Below are positions 34,255-43,220 of a stretch of 64,000 nt of DNA, piece after piece. A program made the position numbers and the translations under genes. The stretch is from assembly GCF_016125575.1 (NCBI RefSeq), contig NZ_WGLM01000005.1, positions 434,001 to 498,000 of the forward strand, given 5' to 3'. Every line of letters begins with the position of its first letter. The stretch's first letter is position 1. This DNA is from Limimaricola sp. Its GTDB lineage: Bacteria > Pseudomonadota > Alphaproteobacteria > Rhodobacterales > Rhodobacteraceae. A model generated the notes under the pieces. The model did no database searches and had not been told where the DNA came from. It worked only from the letters and a program-made list of their open reading frames with translations.

Positions 34255-36831
34255 TTACCCTGCGCCGGCGCTGTCCTGATTGCCATCATCGGGGCGCGCG
34301 GTCTCGGTCGCACGCAGATGGTCGCGAACGGCTGCCATGACCTGGCTGGCCTCGGCGGCAGCGCGGGCCACCCCGTCGCCGGGTCCCACGCCGACCGATG
34401 GCGGCAAGGCCAGCGCAGGCTGGCCATTTGCGACGGACTGAATCGGGCGGGGAAGCGCCGTTTCCATTTCTTCGCCATTAACAGCTGTCGCCATGGCGAC
34501 GGTTGCATCGGGCCCGGCATCGTCCAACTGCGCCTGAACCGTTGCGGTCAGATCGCGCAGGGAAAACGGCTTGGGCAGAAAGACAGAGTTCGGGATTTGC
34601 GCCTGATGCTCGCCAAAGGCATCCTCGGCATAGCCCGAAACGAAGACCACCCGCGTTTCAGGCCGCGCGTGCAGGGCCTCGCGCACCCAGGTCGGTCCGT
34701 CCTTGCCGGGCATGATCACATCGGTGACGAAGATGTCGACGACAAGCTCTGGATCGGACAGCAGCGCCAGCGCCGCCTCGGCACTGTCGGCCTCCAGCAC
34801 GGTATAGCCGCGAAGGCGCAATGCCCGGCTGGCAAAGGCCCGCACGGGCGCTTCATCTTCAACCAGCAGCACGACGCCAGAGACAGGCCCGCTGGCACGC
34901 GGCGGCGCCGGACGGACGGGTGCCGGGACCTCCGTCAGGGGCAGCTTGTCATAGCTGGGCAAGTAAAGGGTAAAGACGGTACCAATCCCCACCTCGCTGT
35001 CGACGAAGATGAAGCCACCGGTCTGCTTGACGATGCCATAGGCGGTTGACAGACCAAGGCCCGTCCCCTCGCCCGTGCGCTTGGTGGTGTAGAATGGCTC
35101 GAATATCTTGCCAACCTTCTCGGGGGCGATGCCATGCCCCTCGTCGATAACCTTGACGAGGACGTAGTGGCCGGCAGGCAGGGTCGCGCGGTCACGTTCA
35201 ACCGGAGAGGCCAAGGTGAGGTTCTCGGTTTCGACGCGAATTTCGCCGCCCGCGGGCATCGCATCGCGCGCGTTGACCACGAGGTTCATGATCACCTGTT
35301 CCAGTTGCCGCTTGTCGGCGCGGATCGCCTGCAACTCGGGATCGTGGTTAAGCGTCAGCTTGACCTTCTCACCGACGAGGCGATTGAGCAGGTGGGTCAG
35401 GTCGGCCAGCGTGTCACGCAGATCGATGATCTCGGGGCGCAGATTCTGCTTGCGCGAAAAGGCCAGAAGCTGGCCGACGAGGCTGGCGGCGCGGTTGGCG
35501 TTCTGGTGAATCTGCTGCAGGTCGCCATAGTCGCCGTCGCCCTGGTCATGGCGCAGCAACAGCAGGTCACAATGCCCCGAGATCGCCGTCAGCAGGTTGT
35601 TGAAATCATGCGCGATGCCACCGGCAAGCTGGCCAATCGCCTGCATCTTCTGGCTTTGCACGAACTGCGCTTCCAGCGATTTCAGCTCTGTCACGTCGTT
35701 GAGTACGGCGATCAGTGCCGGTCCGGTGGCATGGCCCGCGATGCTGAGGGAGACCTGCACGAAGATGTCCTGATCGTTGCCACGGCCGCAGAGGAATTGC
35801 GGGGCCGCGCTGCCACGGCCGCTGGCCACGTCCTGCAGCCAGTCGACGATCGGCCGTCCCAGCCCTTCCAGCAGGTCCGACAGGCGGGTGCCCGCATCCA
35901 TCGGTGCGCGCAACAACAGCCGCGCCTCGCGGTTGGAGGCCAACACCTCGCCGCTTGGCGCGATCTTCAGCAGCGGGACCGGCAGATCCTCGATCGCGTC
36001 CCAGTCCGCGCTGAGCGGCGTGGCGCTGGCACTGGCCGAGGGCAGAAGGTAGATTTCCTTGCGCCCGCCCGCCCCCGCCACCACCGCAACAAGGCTGCGA
36101 ACCGGGCCGTTGACCGTATCAATCTGGTGCACCCGGCCCGAGGCGAGCGGCAGGTCGCGCACCACCCGGTCAAGCGATTTCGCCCGCTCGCCCAGCAAAC
36201 GCAGGCAGGCCGCGTTCATGTAAAGGATCGTGCCGGAGGGCCCGGCGGTCAGCATCGGCAGGCTAAGCCGGTCGGCCGGGCGGCCGTCGACCCGCTCGCC
36301 CATGTCCTCGATCCGCCAAAGCAGTTGTGACGGGCCGACCTGATGAACGGCAATACGCAAATGCCCGCGCCGGGTGGCAATATCCTCGCGGGTGCTGCCC
36401 ACGGCCATCACCCGGTTCTGCAGGCGAAACAGGATCGAGGCGGGGTTTGCAAAGATGTCACGAAACGCCTCGGCCAGCGTATCGTCTGCCGGGTCATCGG
36501 GCGCAGGGCCCGCGGCGGGATTGCGATAGGCAATGCGCCCGTCCAGATCGGCGATGTAACTGGGCATCGGTTCTTGCGCGACGAATCCGGCAACCGCGCT
36601 CAGCATGTGGCCTTGCGCACGCCGCGCGGCCAGTTGCCGCAGCAGCGTGAAGATGCCCACCAGAAGGAAGATGGCGCCGCCGATCTCGGCACCCAGCCGT
36701 TGGCGGGGATCGGCCAACCACTGTGCGACAGCGACGACAGCCACGCCCAGCACGAGGATCAGCATCACCTGCTGACCCGCGCGCGGCAGGCGCGTCCCCT
36801 TCGGCCCGGACGATATAAGTCCCGCCGCCAC
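34255..36831 (-). CDS. cckA: Cell-cycle hybrid histidine kinase CckA
   Basis: The top kinase/phosphatase of the CckA-ChpT-CtrA phosphorelay, which in Rhodobacterales controls motility, gene-transfer-agent and related functions. With the GTG start it has 858 residues: two helices at about 23-39 and 48-65, two to three PAS-like regions, a HisKA domain with His408 in [17 protein letters not shown], an HATPase domain ([27 protein letters not shown]), and a receiver with Asp704 in [13 protein letters not shown]. The GTG has GGAGG at five-base spacing. A TTG start at 36900 would place the CtrA box inside the gene. An unusual ~85-residue Pro/Ala-rich tail follows the receiver. Confidence 0.9.
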   Translation of the reverse strand: MAAGLISSGPKGTRLPRAGQQVMLILVLGVAVVAVAQWLADPRQRLGAEIGGAIFLLVGIFTLLRQLAARRAQGHMLSAVAGFVAQEPMPSYIADLDGRIAYRNPAAGPAPDDPADDTLAEAFRDIFANPASILFRLQNRVMAVGSTREDIATRRGHLRIAVHQVGPSQLLWRIEDMGERVDGRPADRLSLPMLTAGPSGTILYMNAACLRLLGERAKSLDRVVRDLPLASGRVHQIDTVNGPVRSLVAVVAGAGGRKEIYLLPSASASATPLSADWDAIEDLPVPLLKIAPSGEVLASNREARLLLRAPMDAGTRLSDLLEGLGRPIVDWLQDVASGRGSAAPQFLCGRGNDQDIFVQVSLSIAGHATGPALIAVLNDVTELKSLEAQFVQSQKMQAIGQLAGGIAHDFNNLLTAISGHCDLLLLRHDQGDGDYGDLQQIHQNANRAASLVGQLLAFSRKQNLRPEIIDLRDTLADLTHLLNRLVGEKVKLTLNHDPELQAIRADKRQLEQVIMNLVVNARDAMPAGGEIRVETENLTLASPVERDRATLPAGHYVLVKVIDEGHGIAPEKVGKIFEPFYTTKRTGEGTGLGLSTAYGIVKQTGGFIFVDSEVGIGTVFTLYLPSYDKLPLTEVPAPVRPAPPRASGPVSGVVLLVEDEAPVRAFASRALRLRGYTVLEADSAEAALALLSDPELVVDIFVTDVIMPGKDGPTWVREALHARPETRVVFVSGYAEDAFGEHQAQIPNSVFLPKPFSLRDLTATVQAQLDDAGPDATVAMATAVNGEEMETALPRPIQSVANGQPALALPPSVGVGPGDGVARAAAEASQVMAAVRDHLRATETARPDDGNQDSAGAG

Positions 36832-36874
36832 CGGCCCCTCCGTCGTTGCGTTGCGGCAGCCTAGCCCGGCAAGC

Positions 36875-36890
36875 GTTAACGTTCGGTTAA
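36875..36890 (-). promoter_or_regulatory. CtrA-type binding site upstream of cckA
   Basis: On the minus strand TTAA-CCGAACG-TTAAC matches the full CtrA consensus TTAA-N7-TTAAC. It ends 43 bp before the GTG start of cckA, a typical -35 position, and implies feedback of CtrA on its own kinase. Confidence 0.65.
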
Positions 36891-36959
36891 GTCTCGGCAA
36901 TCCTGCGAGGTGGCATCGAGGAATGCAATCTATAGTTGCACTGTCATGAATCCTGCCCG

Positions 36960-38132
36960 TCAGGGGTGATCAGGGTGCAACAGGAGGGCAAGGTAAAATC
37001 CGTCTCCGAACGGACCGACAGGCCAACGCCGCGTCTCGGCGCAGGTCCAGCCGGGATGGCGGGCGAGGAAGGCGGCAACCTGCATTTCGTCCTCTTCGGC
37101 CAAAACCGAGCAGGTGACATACGCAAGCGAACCTGCCGGAGCCACCAGCGGCGCGGCGGCATCCAGCACTTCGGCCTGGGTCCGCACAAGCTCTGCAAGC
37201 GCGTCTGGGGTCAGGCGCCATTTCGCCTCGGGGTCACGCCGCCAGGTGCCGCTGCCGGAACAGGGCGCATCGCAGAAGACAAGGTCAAAACTCTGACCCC
37301 TTAACGCGGCCGTCGTGCTGAGGGGGATGTGCACGCCTGCGCGGGTCGCGCGTTTGGGCAGATCGGCCATACGGGCCGGGGCCACGTCATGCGCGGTCAC
37401 TTTCGCGCCGCGCGCGGCCAACGCCAGCGCCTTGCCGCCCGCGCCGGCGCAGTAATCCAACACCCGCGCGCCAAGCGGCAACGGCAGCGCCGCGACGACG
37501 GCCTGCGAGGCGGCGTCCTGCACCTCGATCTCACCGGCCTCCAGCAGGGCGGAGCGGGCGATGCGCCGGGGGTTGTCGGTGACTTCAAGCGCCGTTTCGA
37601 CCTCGGGATGCGGCCGCGCGCCGATCTCCTCGGCGGCCAGCCGGGCGATGACATCGGTGCGGCTGGCGCGGGCAGTGTTGACGCGCAGGAAGATGGGGGC
37701 ACGGGCCTGCCCCTCGCGCAACATCTGCGCGCGTCCGGCCTCGCCCAGACTTTCGCCCAGCCGCGGCCACAGCCAGTCGGGGCAGTCCAGGCGCACCGGA
37801 TCGGGCAGATCTGCGGGCGGGTCGGAGGCCTCGGCCTCGGTCAGCGGCGGGGGGGCGTGCCCTTCGCCCGTGAACCACTGTTCGGGCGATATGCCTGCGG
37901 CCCGCGCCGCCCCGATCATCAGGCCGCGCCCGGTCTCGGCCCCGCCCAGCGCGGCAAGGCTGCGACGGCAGCGCAGCGCATCATAGACCAGATCGCGCAG
38001 CGCGGCGCGGTCCTTGGCCCCGGCATAGCGCGACCGGCGGCCCCAGTTGGACAGTGCGCGCTCAGCGGGCATGCCGCCCAGCCATTCGTCCAGCACCTCG
38101 ATCGCGGCGGCGACGCGGGCGGCGGGGGTCAT
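36960..38132 (-). CDS. rsmB: 16S rRNA (cytosine-967-C5)-methyltransferase
   Basis: Methylates C967 of 16S rRNA. The 390 residues comprise an N-terminal NusB-like RNA-binding part (ERALSNWGRRSRYAGAKDRA) and a C-terminal Rossmann methyltransferase: RVLDYCAGAGGKALALAA (SAM binding), FDLVFCDAPCSGSGTWRRDPE (the PC motif with catalytic-cycle Cys) and LAYVTCSVLAEEDE (second conserved Cys, the nucleophile). Starts at 38132, 42 bp after the LysR gene stop on the same strand. cckA follows 128 bp downstream. Confidence 0.93.
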   Translation of the reverse strand: MTPAARVAAAIEVLDEWLGGMPAERALSNWGRRSRYAGAKDRAALRDLVYDALRCRRSLAALGGAETGRGLMIGAARAAGISPEQWFTGEGHAPPPLTEAEASDPPADLPDPVRLDCPDWLWPRLGESLGEAGRAQMLREGQARAPIFLRVNTARASRTDVIARLAAEEIGARPHPEVETALEVTDNPRRIARSALLEAGEIEVQDAASQAVVAALPLPLGARVLDYCAGAGGKALALAARGAKVTAHDVAPARMADLPKRATRAGVHIPLSTTAALRGQSFDLVFCDAPCSGSGTWRRDPEAKWRLTPDALAELVRTQAEVLDAAAPLVAPAGSLAYVTCSVLAEEDEMQVAAFLARHPGWTCAETRRWPVGPFGDGFYLALLLHPDHP

Positions 38133-38174
38133 CGGGAACCGAGGGGCTGGGACGTGGCGGGCATGACGTTGTCC

Positions 38175-39089
38175 CTAGCCGCCGCGCCCTGCCCCCGCAA
38201 GGCTTCGCGCCCGGCGCTCGGCAGTGCGGGCGTTTTCCAGAAGGTCGCGCAGCAACGGGTTGGGAAAACGGCGCGCGATGGTGACGGCATAGAAGCTTTC
38301 CGAGATGTCGAGCGGGAACGGCGCCTCGGCCAGAAGGCCCGCCGCCAGTTCGTCGCGCAGCACGACGGCGGGCACAAGGGCCAGCCCGGCCGCCTCTCGC
38401 GCCAGAAGGCGCACCATCGCCATGTCGTCGACCTCGGCGGCGATGCGGGGCGAAAGGCCAAGGCGCGCAACAAGGCTGTCAAACCCCGCGCGGATGGTGC
38501 TTTCGGTGGGCAGGATCACCGGCTCGCGCGCCAGCAGCGTGGCAAGGTCGGGCGCGGCCAGCCGGTCAGGCGTGCCGAACAGCCCCACCGTCTGCGCGCC
38601 CAGCGGATGCACGACGAAGGGCGACATGCGGTCCTGCGCCGGGGCGACGTTGGTCAGCACCACGTCCAGTGCCAGCGTTTCCAGCCCGTCCAGCAATTCG
38701 CGCGTGCTGCCCGCGCGCAGCACAACGCCGGTATCGTCGCGCCCCAGAAGCGGCCGCAGAAAGCCCAGCTGGAAGTTGCGCGAGAGCGTCGATTGTGCCC
38801 CCACGCGCACCGTCTGCCGCGCGGCCCCGACGCCGCTGAGCGCGCTCAGCAAATCGTCGCCCGCCGCAAAGATCGTATCGGCATGGTCGAGCGCGATGCG
38901 CCCCGCCTCGGTCAGGTGCAACTGCCGCCCGCGCCGGTCGAACAAGGGCTGGCCCAGCCGGTCCTCCAGCGCGCGAATCTGCACCGAAAGCGCGGATTGC
39001 GACAGGTTCAGCTTGGCCGCGGCGCGCGTCAGGTTGCCGTCATGGGCGACGGCGCGAAAGTAGCGCAGGTGATGATAGTTCAGCTCCAT
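38175..39089 (-). CDS. LysR-family regulator next to dabBA
   Basis: A 304-residue LysR-type transcriptional regulator. The winged helix-turn-helix at residues 1-60 (HHLRYFRAVAHDGNLTRAAA, LNLSQSALSVQIRALE) is followed by a substrate-binding effector domain (VRVGAQSTLSRNFQLGFL). The N-terminus resembles the NhaR branch. It is divergent from dabB with 103 bp between starts, and an inverted repeat TATTG-N17-CAATA lies between them. It most likely controls the dab operon in response to CO2/bicarbonate or Na+/pH; the effector is a guess. Confidence 0.88.
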   Translation of the reverse strand: MELNYHHLRYFRAVAHDGNLTRAAAKLNLSQSALSVQIRALEDRLGQPLFDRRGRQLHLTEAGRIALDHADTIFAAGDDLLSALSGVGAARQTVRVGAQSTLSRNFQLGFLRPLLGRDDTGVVLRAGSTRELLDGLETLALDVVLTNVAPAQDRMSPFVVHPLGAQTVGLFGTPDRLAAPDLATLLAREPVILPTESTIRAGFDSLVARLGLSPRIAAEVDDMAMVRLLAREAAGLALVPAVVLRDELAAGLLAEAPFPLDISESFYAVTIARRFPNPLLRDLLENARTAERRARSLAGAGRGG

Positions 39090-39100
39090 ATCGTTTCATT

Positions 39101-39127
39101 TATTGGAACGTTAACGCACAAACAATA
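39101..39127. promoter_or_regulatory. Candidate LysR operator between the LysR gene and dabB
   Basis: TATTG (39101-39105) and CAATA (39123-39127) are inverted arms in an AT-rich island of an otherwise GC-rich region; T-N11-A spacing is also present, and the palindrome CGTTAACG sits inside. Position and symmetry fit autoregulation and activation of dabBA. No experiment or search supports it yet. Confidence 0.45.
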
Positions 39128-39192
39128 TATTTTTCTCCCCCCCGTCGCTGTCCTACCTGATGCCGCACGCCCGCTGCGAAAGGATATGCGCG

Positions 39193-40743
39193 ATGACCCT
39201 GCTTCCCCTCCTCGGCCCTGCCCTGCTGATCCTCACCGGCCTTGCGCTGATAGGGCGCCCGGTACCGCGGGCCAGCCGTTGGCTGCGCCTGCCGGAATGG
39301 GTCTCGCTGGCGAGCCTTGTCGGCTTTGCCGTGACGACGGTCGGCCTCGTGCTGAACGGTCCGGCTACGTCGGCCCTCATCGGCGGGAGTGGCGTGGGAC
39401 TGTCGGTTCGAGTTGATCCGGTGAGCATGGTGATGGGCCTGTTGGTCAGCTTCATGGGCTGGGCCGTCACGCGCTTCGCCGCCACCTATACCGATGGCGA
39501 GACGGGGCAGAGCGCCTTCATGGGCAGGCTTTGCCTTGCGCTGGCCGCGGTGCTGGCGCTGGTCAGTGCGGGCAATCTGGTGCAACTGGTCATCGCCTGG
39601 GTGGCAATCGGTGCCGTGGTCAACCGGCTGCTGCTGTTCTACCCCGACCGGCCCGCAGCCCGGCGCGCGGCGCGCAAGAAATCGCTGACCGGGCTGGCCT
39701 CATCGGCGGCGGTGCTGGTCGCGGCAGCCTGCCTTGCCGCGGCCTACCGCACCACCGACATCGCAACCATCCTGTCGGCAAGCCACGCCGCGCAACCCGT
39801 CGCGGTCTTCGTCGCAGCAGCCTTGCTGGCCCTCGGTGCCGCGCTGAAATCGGCGCTGGCCCCCAGCCACGGCTGGCTGACCGAGGTGATGGAGGCGCCC
39901 ACCCCGGTGTCGGCGCTGTTGCACGCAGGCATCGTGAACGCGGGCGGCTTCCTTCTGATCCGCTTTGCCGACGTTCTGCTGACCTCGCCCGGCGCGATGG
40001 CCGCGCTGGTGATCCTCGGCGGCTTCAGCGCGGCACTGGGCGGCGCGGTGATGCTGACGCAACCGGCGGTCAAGACAGCGCTGGCCTGGTCGACGCTGGC
40101 GCAGATGGGCTTCATGGTGATGCAGTGCGGCCTCGGCCTTTTCAGCATGGCGCTGCTGCACATCGTGGCGCATTCCTTCTACAAGGCGCATGCCTTCCTT
40201 GGCGCGGGCGGCGCAGTCGAGGCAGCGGTGGCCAACCGGCGGCCCGGCCCGGTTGCGGTGCCCGGAATGGCCGATATCGGCCGCAGCCTCGCCCTGTCGC
40301 TGGCGCTCTTCGCGGTGGCAGGCAGCCTGGTGGGCATCTGGCACGAAGCGCCGCAAGCGCTGGCGCTGGGGCTGATCGTGGTGATGGGGCTGGCCTACCT
40401 CGTGGCGCAAGGATTGGCCGGGGCCGCGCCGCGCGGCCTGACCCTGCGGCTGATGCCGATGGCGGCCGGCGCGGCGCTGTCTTACGTGCTGGCGCAGGCC
40501 GCGATGGCCGCGATCACACACGGCACCTTGCCGATGCCGCCCGCGCCCGGCCCGCTGGAATGGCTGCTGCTGGGGCTGGCGCTGGGAAGCTTCGCGCTGA
40601 TCGCGCTGGCGCAGCTGACCTTCCCGCTCTGGGCCGGACACCCGGCCGTGGCGGGGCTGCGGGTGCACCTGATGAATGGCCTCTACCTCAACGCGGTGTT
40701 CGACCGCTGGACCGGCGGCTGGGAGCGAAAGGGCCGGGCCTGA
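39193..40743 (+). CDS. dabB: DAB system membrane subunit, NuoL-like
   Basis: The proton-conducting membrane subunit of the DabAB inorganic carbon accumulation complex, 516 residues and about thirteen helices. It belongs to the antiporter-like NADH dehydrogenase subunit 5 family: VDPVSMVMGLLVSFMGWAVT, LKSALAPSHGWLTEVMEAPTPVSALLHAGIVNAGG (the Lys and His channel residues), TALAWSTLAQMGFMVMQCGL and IVAHSFYKAHAFLGAGGAVE. No other complex I genes are nearby. AAAGGA precedes the ATG at 39193 at good spacing, better than for the upstream ATG at 39160. dabA follows by 68 bp. Confidence 0.92.
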   Translation: MTLLPLLGPALLILTGLALIGRPVPRASRWLRLPEWVSLASLVGFAVTTVGLVLNGPATSALIGGSGVGLSVRVDPVSMVMGLLVSFMGWAVTRFAATYTDGETGQSAFMGRLCLALAAVLALVSAGNLVQLVIAWVAIGAVVNRLLLFYPDRPAARRAARKKSLTGLASSAAVLVAAACLAAAYRTTDIATILSASHAAQPVAVFVAAALLALGAALKSALAPSHGWLTEVMEAPTPVSALLHAGIVNAGGFLLIRFADVLLTSPGAMAALVILGGFSAALGGAVMLTQPAVKTALAWSTLAQMGFMVMQCGLGLFSMALLHIVAHSFYKAHAFLGAGGAVEAAVANRRPGPVAVPGMADIGRSLALSLALFAVAGSLVGIWHEAPQALALGLIVVMGLAYLVAQGLAGAAPRGLTLRLMPMAAGAALSYVLAQAAMAAITHGTLPMPPAPGPLEWLLLGLALGSFALIALAQLTFPLWAGHPAVAGLRVHLMNGLYLNAVFDRWTGGWERKGRA

Positions 40744-40811
40744 CGGCCCCCCGCCAGCCCGGCCCTGCCCCCACCTGCAGTCCCTGATCCCGTTTCCCGA
40801 AAGGCACAATC

Positions 40812-43220
40812 ATGATGATGACCCCCGCCATCGCGCCCGCCCAGACGCTGGCCTTCGCCGCCGCCGCCGAGGCTGCCGCACGGGCAATCCCGCCGGCCTT
40901 CCCGCTTGACGCCGCCGTCGCGGTCAACCCTTTCCTCGGCCAGTCCGATCTGCCGCTCCCCCATGCCGCGGCCCTTCTGGCGCGCACTACTGGCGCCCGG
41001 CTGACACTGCCGCGGGACCAGATGATGGCCCGCGCCGCGGCGGGCGAGATCACGCGGGCAGATCTGACCTCCGCCCTAGATTCCTTGCGCGCCAATCCCG
41101 ACCTTGCCGCGCTGCTGCCCACCGATGCCGCGCAGGCCTGGCACATCCTGCAGACCGCGCCGGCCCCTGCCGCGCCGAGGCCGCTGGCCACGCTGGCCGA
41201 CCTCGCCGCCGAAATTACCGGCACCGACTGGCCTGGCCTTGTCGCCGAACGGATCGGGCACTGGGCCGCGGGGCATTTCGATCAGGGTCAGGCGCTTTGG
41301 CCCGCGCCGCCGCTGGGCGCCTGGGCCAGCTGGCGCAGCCATGCCCAGCACGACCTGACGCCCGAGATCGCCGGCCTGAAGGGCTTTGCCGCCCATGTCG
41401 CGGGTCAGCCGGTCACGGCGCGCGAAGCGCTGAGCGGGGCCAGCCATGCGCTTGGCCTCGACCCGGCCAGCGCGCAATCGGTCTATCACCGGCTGCTGGC
41501 GGACATGGGCGGCTGGGCGCAGCTGGCGCGCGGACTTGGCTGGCCGGCCGAACGGGCCGGCGAAAGCGACAGCGGCACCACCGACCTGCTGACGATCCGG
41601 CTGGTCTGGGAAAGCGCGCTTTTGGCCCATTTGCGCGAACGGATCGCCCCCGCCTGGGCCGACCTGCGCGCCGCCCATGCCGCGCCACCGCTGCCCGATG
41701 CCGACCTCGCCCTCGACCTTGCGCTGCACGAGGCCGCCAACCGCGCCGCCGAGCGGCGGCTGGCCGAGCGGCTTTCTATTGAAACGGCTGCTCCGGCGGC
41801 AGCCACGGCCAAAGCACCTCAGGTGCAGGCGGTCTTTTGTATCGACGTCCGGTCAGAGCCGTTCCGGCGCGCCTTGGAGGGGGCCGATCCCGGCATCGCC
41901 ACCTTCGGTTTCGCGGGTTTCTTCGGCCTGCCGCTGTCGCACAAGGCGCTGGCCTCGGACCTGACGGAGGCGCGCGCGCCGGTGCTGCTGGAGCCTGCCC
42001 TGCACAGCCACGCGGGCGAGACCGCGACGCAGGACGGCGCGCTACGGCTTGACCGGCGCGCCAGCCGGGCCTGGGGCCGGTTCCGCATCGCGGCCGTGTC
42101 GTCCTTCGCCTTCGTCGAATCCGCCGGGCTGCTCTACGCCGCCAAGCTGATCCGCGACAGCCTCGGCCGCGGGCATGACCGGACGGCCAGCCCCGCCGCG
42201 CCGCGCCTCGACCTGCCGCTGTCCGAGAAAGTGGCGATGGCCAAGGGCGCGCTGGTGGGCATGGGCCTGGCCGGGCGGCTGGCGCCGCTGGTGGTCTTTG
42301 TCGGCCACGGCTCGCACGTGGTTAACGCGCCGCAGGCCAGCCTGATGCAATGCGGCGCCTGTGGCGGCCATGCGGGCGATGTCAACGCGGCGCTGCTTGC
42401 CGGGCTGCTGAACGAGGCCGAGGTGCGCAAAGGGCTTGCCGCCGAGGGCGTCGAGATCCCGCAAGGCACACATTTCATCGGCGCCCTTCATGACACCGTC
42501 AGCGACGAGGTGCGGCTGATCGCGCCCGATGCCGCGCCCGACGGCACCGCCGTGGCCCGGCTGAAAAAGGCGCTCGCGGCGGCAACGGCGGTGACGCGGA
42601 CCGAGCGCGCGCTGCGCCTGCCGCAGACTGCCGCTGCCACCCCGGCGGACCGGCGCGGCCAGGACTGGGCGCAGCTTCGGCCGGAATGGGCGTTGGCCGG
42701 TTGCAACGCCTTCATCGCCGCGCCACGCGAGATGACAAGGGGGCGCAGCCTGGGCGGACAGGCCTTCCTGCACAGCTACGATTGGCGGGCCGACCCGGAG
42801 TGGAAGGTCCTGACCACGATCCTGACCGCCCCCGTCGTGGTAGCCAGCTGGATCGCGTTGCAATACCACGGCGCCACGACCGCGCCCGCGCTGTTCGGAG
42901 CGGGCAACAAGCTGATCCACAATGTCACCGGCGGGATCGGCGTGGTCGAGGGCAATGGCGGCACCCTGCGCGCGGGCCCTGCCTGGCAATCGGTGCATGA
43001 CGGTGCAAAGGCGATGCATGACCCGCTGCGCCTGACCGTGGCCGTCGCCGCCCCGCCCGAGGCAATCGGGCAGGTGCTCGACGCTGCGCCGCAAGTGCGG
43101 GCGCTCTTCGACAATGGCTGGCTGGCGCTCTTCGCGCTCGATGATACCGGGCGCATGGCATGGCGCTACTCTGCCGGCGGCTGGCAGGAGACAGCAGAGA
43201 CGGGCCGTGTCGCGGCCTAG
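40812..43220 (+). CDS. dabA: DAB system carbonic-anhydrase-like subunit (UPF0753/DUF2309)
   Basis: The cytosolic, beta-carbonic-anhydrase-like subunit that hydrates CO2 vectorially when coupled to DabB. The 802-residue protein carries the zinc-site layout of DabA: Cys343 and Asp345 in VFCIDVRSEPFRR, His499 in FVGHGSHVVN, and Cys514 in LMQCGACGG. The His-Cys spacing of 15 equals that remembered for Halothiobacillus DabA2 (H524, C539). The N-terminus has AVAVNPFLGQ, a family hallmark. It overlaps the convergent hypE by 4 bp. Confidence 0.94.
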   Translation: MMMTPAIAPAQTLAFAAAAEAAARAIPPAFPLDAAVAVNPFLGQSDLPLPHAAALLARTTGARLTLPRDQMMARAAAGEITRADLTSALDSLRANPDLAALLPTDAAQAWHILQTAPAPAAPRPLATLADLAAEITGTDWPGLVAERIGHWAAGHFDQGQALWPAPPLGAWASWRSHAQHDLTPEIAGLKGFAAHVAGQPVTAREALSGASHALGLDPASAQSVYHRLLADMGGWAQLARGLGWPAERAGESDSGTTDLLTIRLVWESALLAHLRERIAPAWADLRAAHAAPPLPDADLALDLALHEAANRAAERRLAERLSIETAAPAAATAKAPQVQAVFCIDVRSEPFRRALEGADPGIATFGFAGFFGLPLSHKALASDLTEARAPVLLEPALHSHAGETATQDGALRLDRRASRAWGRFRIAAVSSFAFVESAGLLYAAKLIRDSLGRGHDRTASPAAPRLDLPLSEKVAMAKGALVGMGLAGRLAPLVVFVGHGSHVVNAPQASLMQCGACGGHAGDVNAALLAGLLNEAEVRKGLAAEGVEIPQGTHFIGALHDTVSDEVRLIAPDAAPDGTAVARLKKALAAATAVTRTERALRLPQTAAATPADRRGQDWAQLRPEWALAGCNAFIAAPREMTRGRSLGGQAFLHSYDWRADPEWKVLTTILTAPVVVASWIALQYHGATTAPALFGAGNKLIHNVTGGIGVVEGNGGTLRAGPAWQSVHDGAKAMHDPLRLTVAVAAPPEAIGQVLDAAPQVRALFDNGWLALFALDDTGRMAWRYSAGGWQETAETGRVAA

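Noticed and set aside
36832-36900. TTG start for cckA at 36900 giving 23 extra residues
   Set aside because: No ribosome-binding site, and it would bury the CtrA box in coding sequence; the GTG at 36831 has GGAGG.
36922-36937. Inverted repeat GCAATCTATAGTTGC-like upstream of cckA
   Set aside because: Only 4-bp arms; too short to separate from chance.
37329-39416. A 695-codon plus-strand open frame across rsmB, the LysR gene and into dabB
   Set aside because: It runs antisense to two clear genes and overlaps dabB in another frame. Composition is Arg/Gln/His-rich with no domain.
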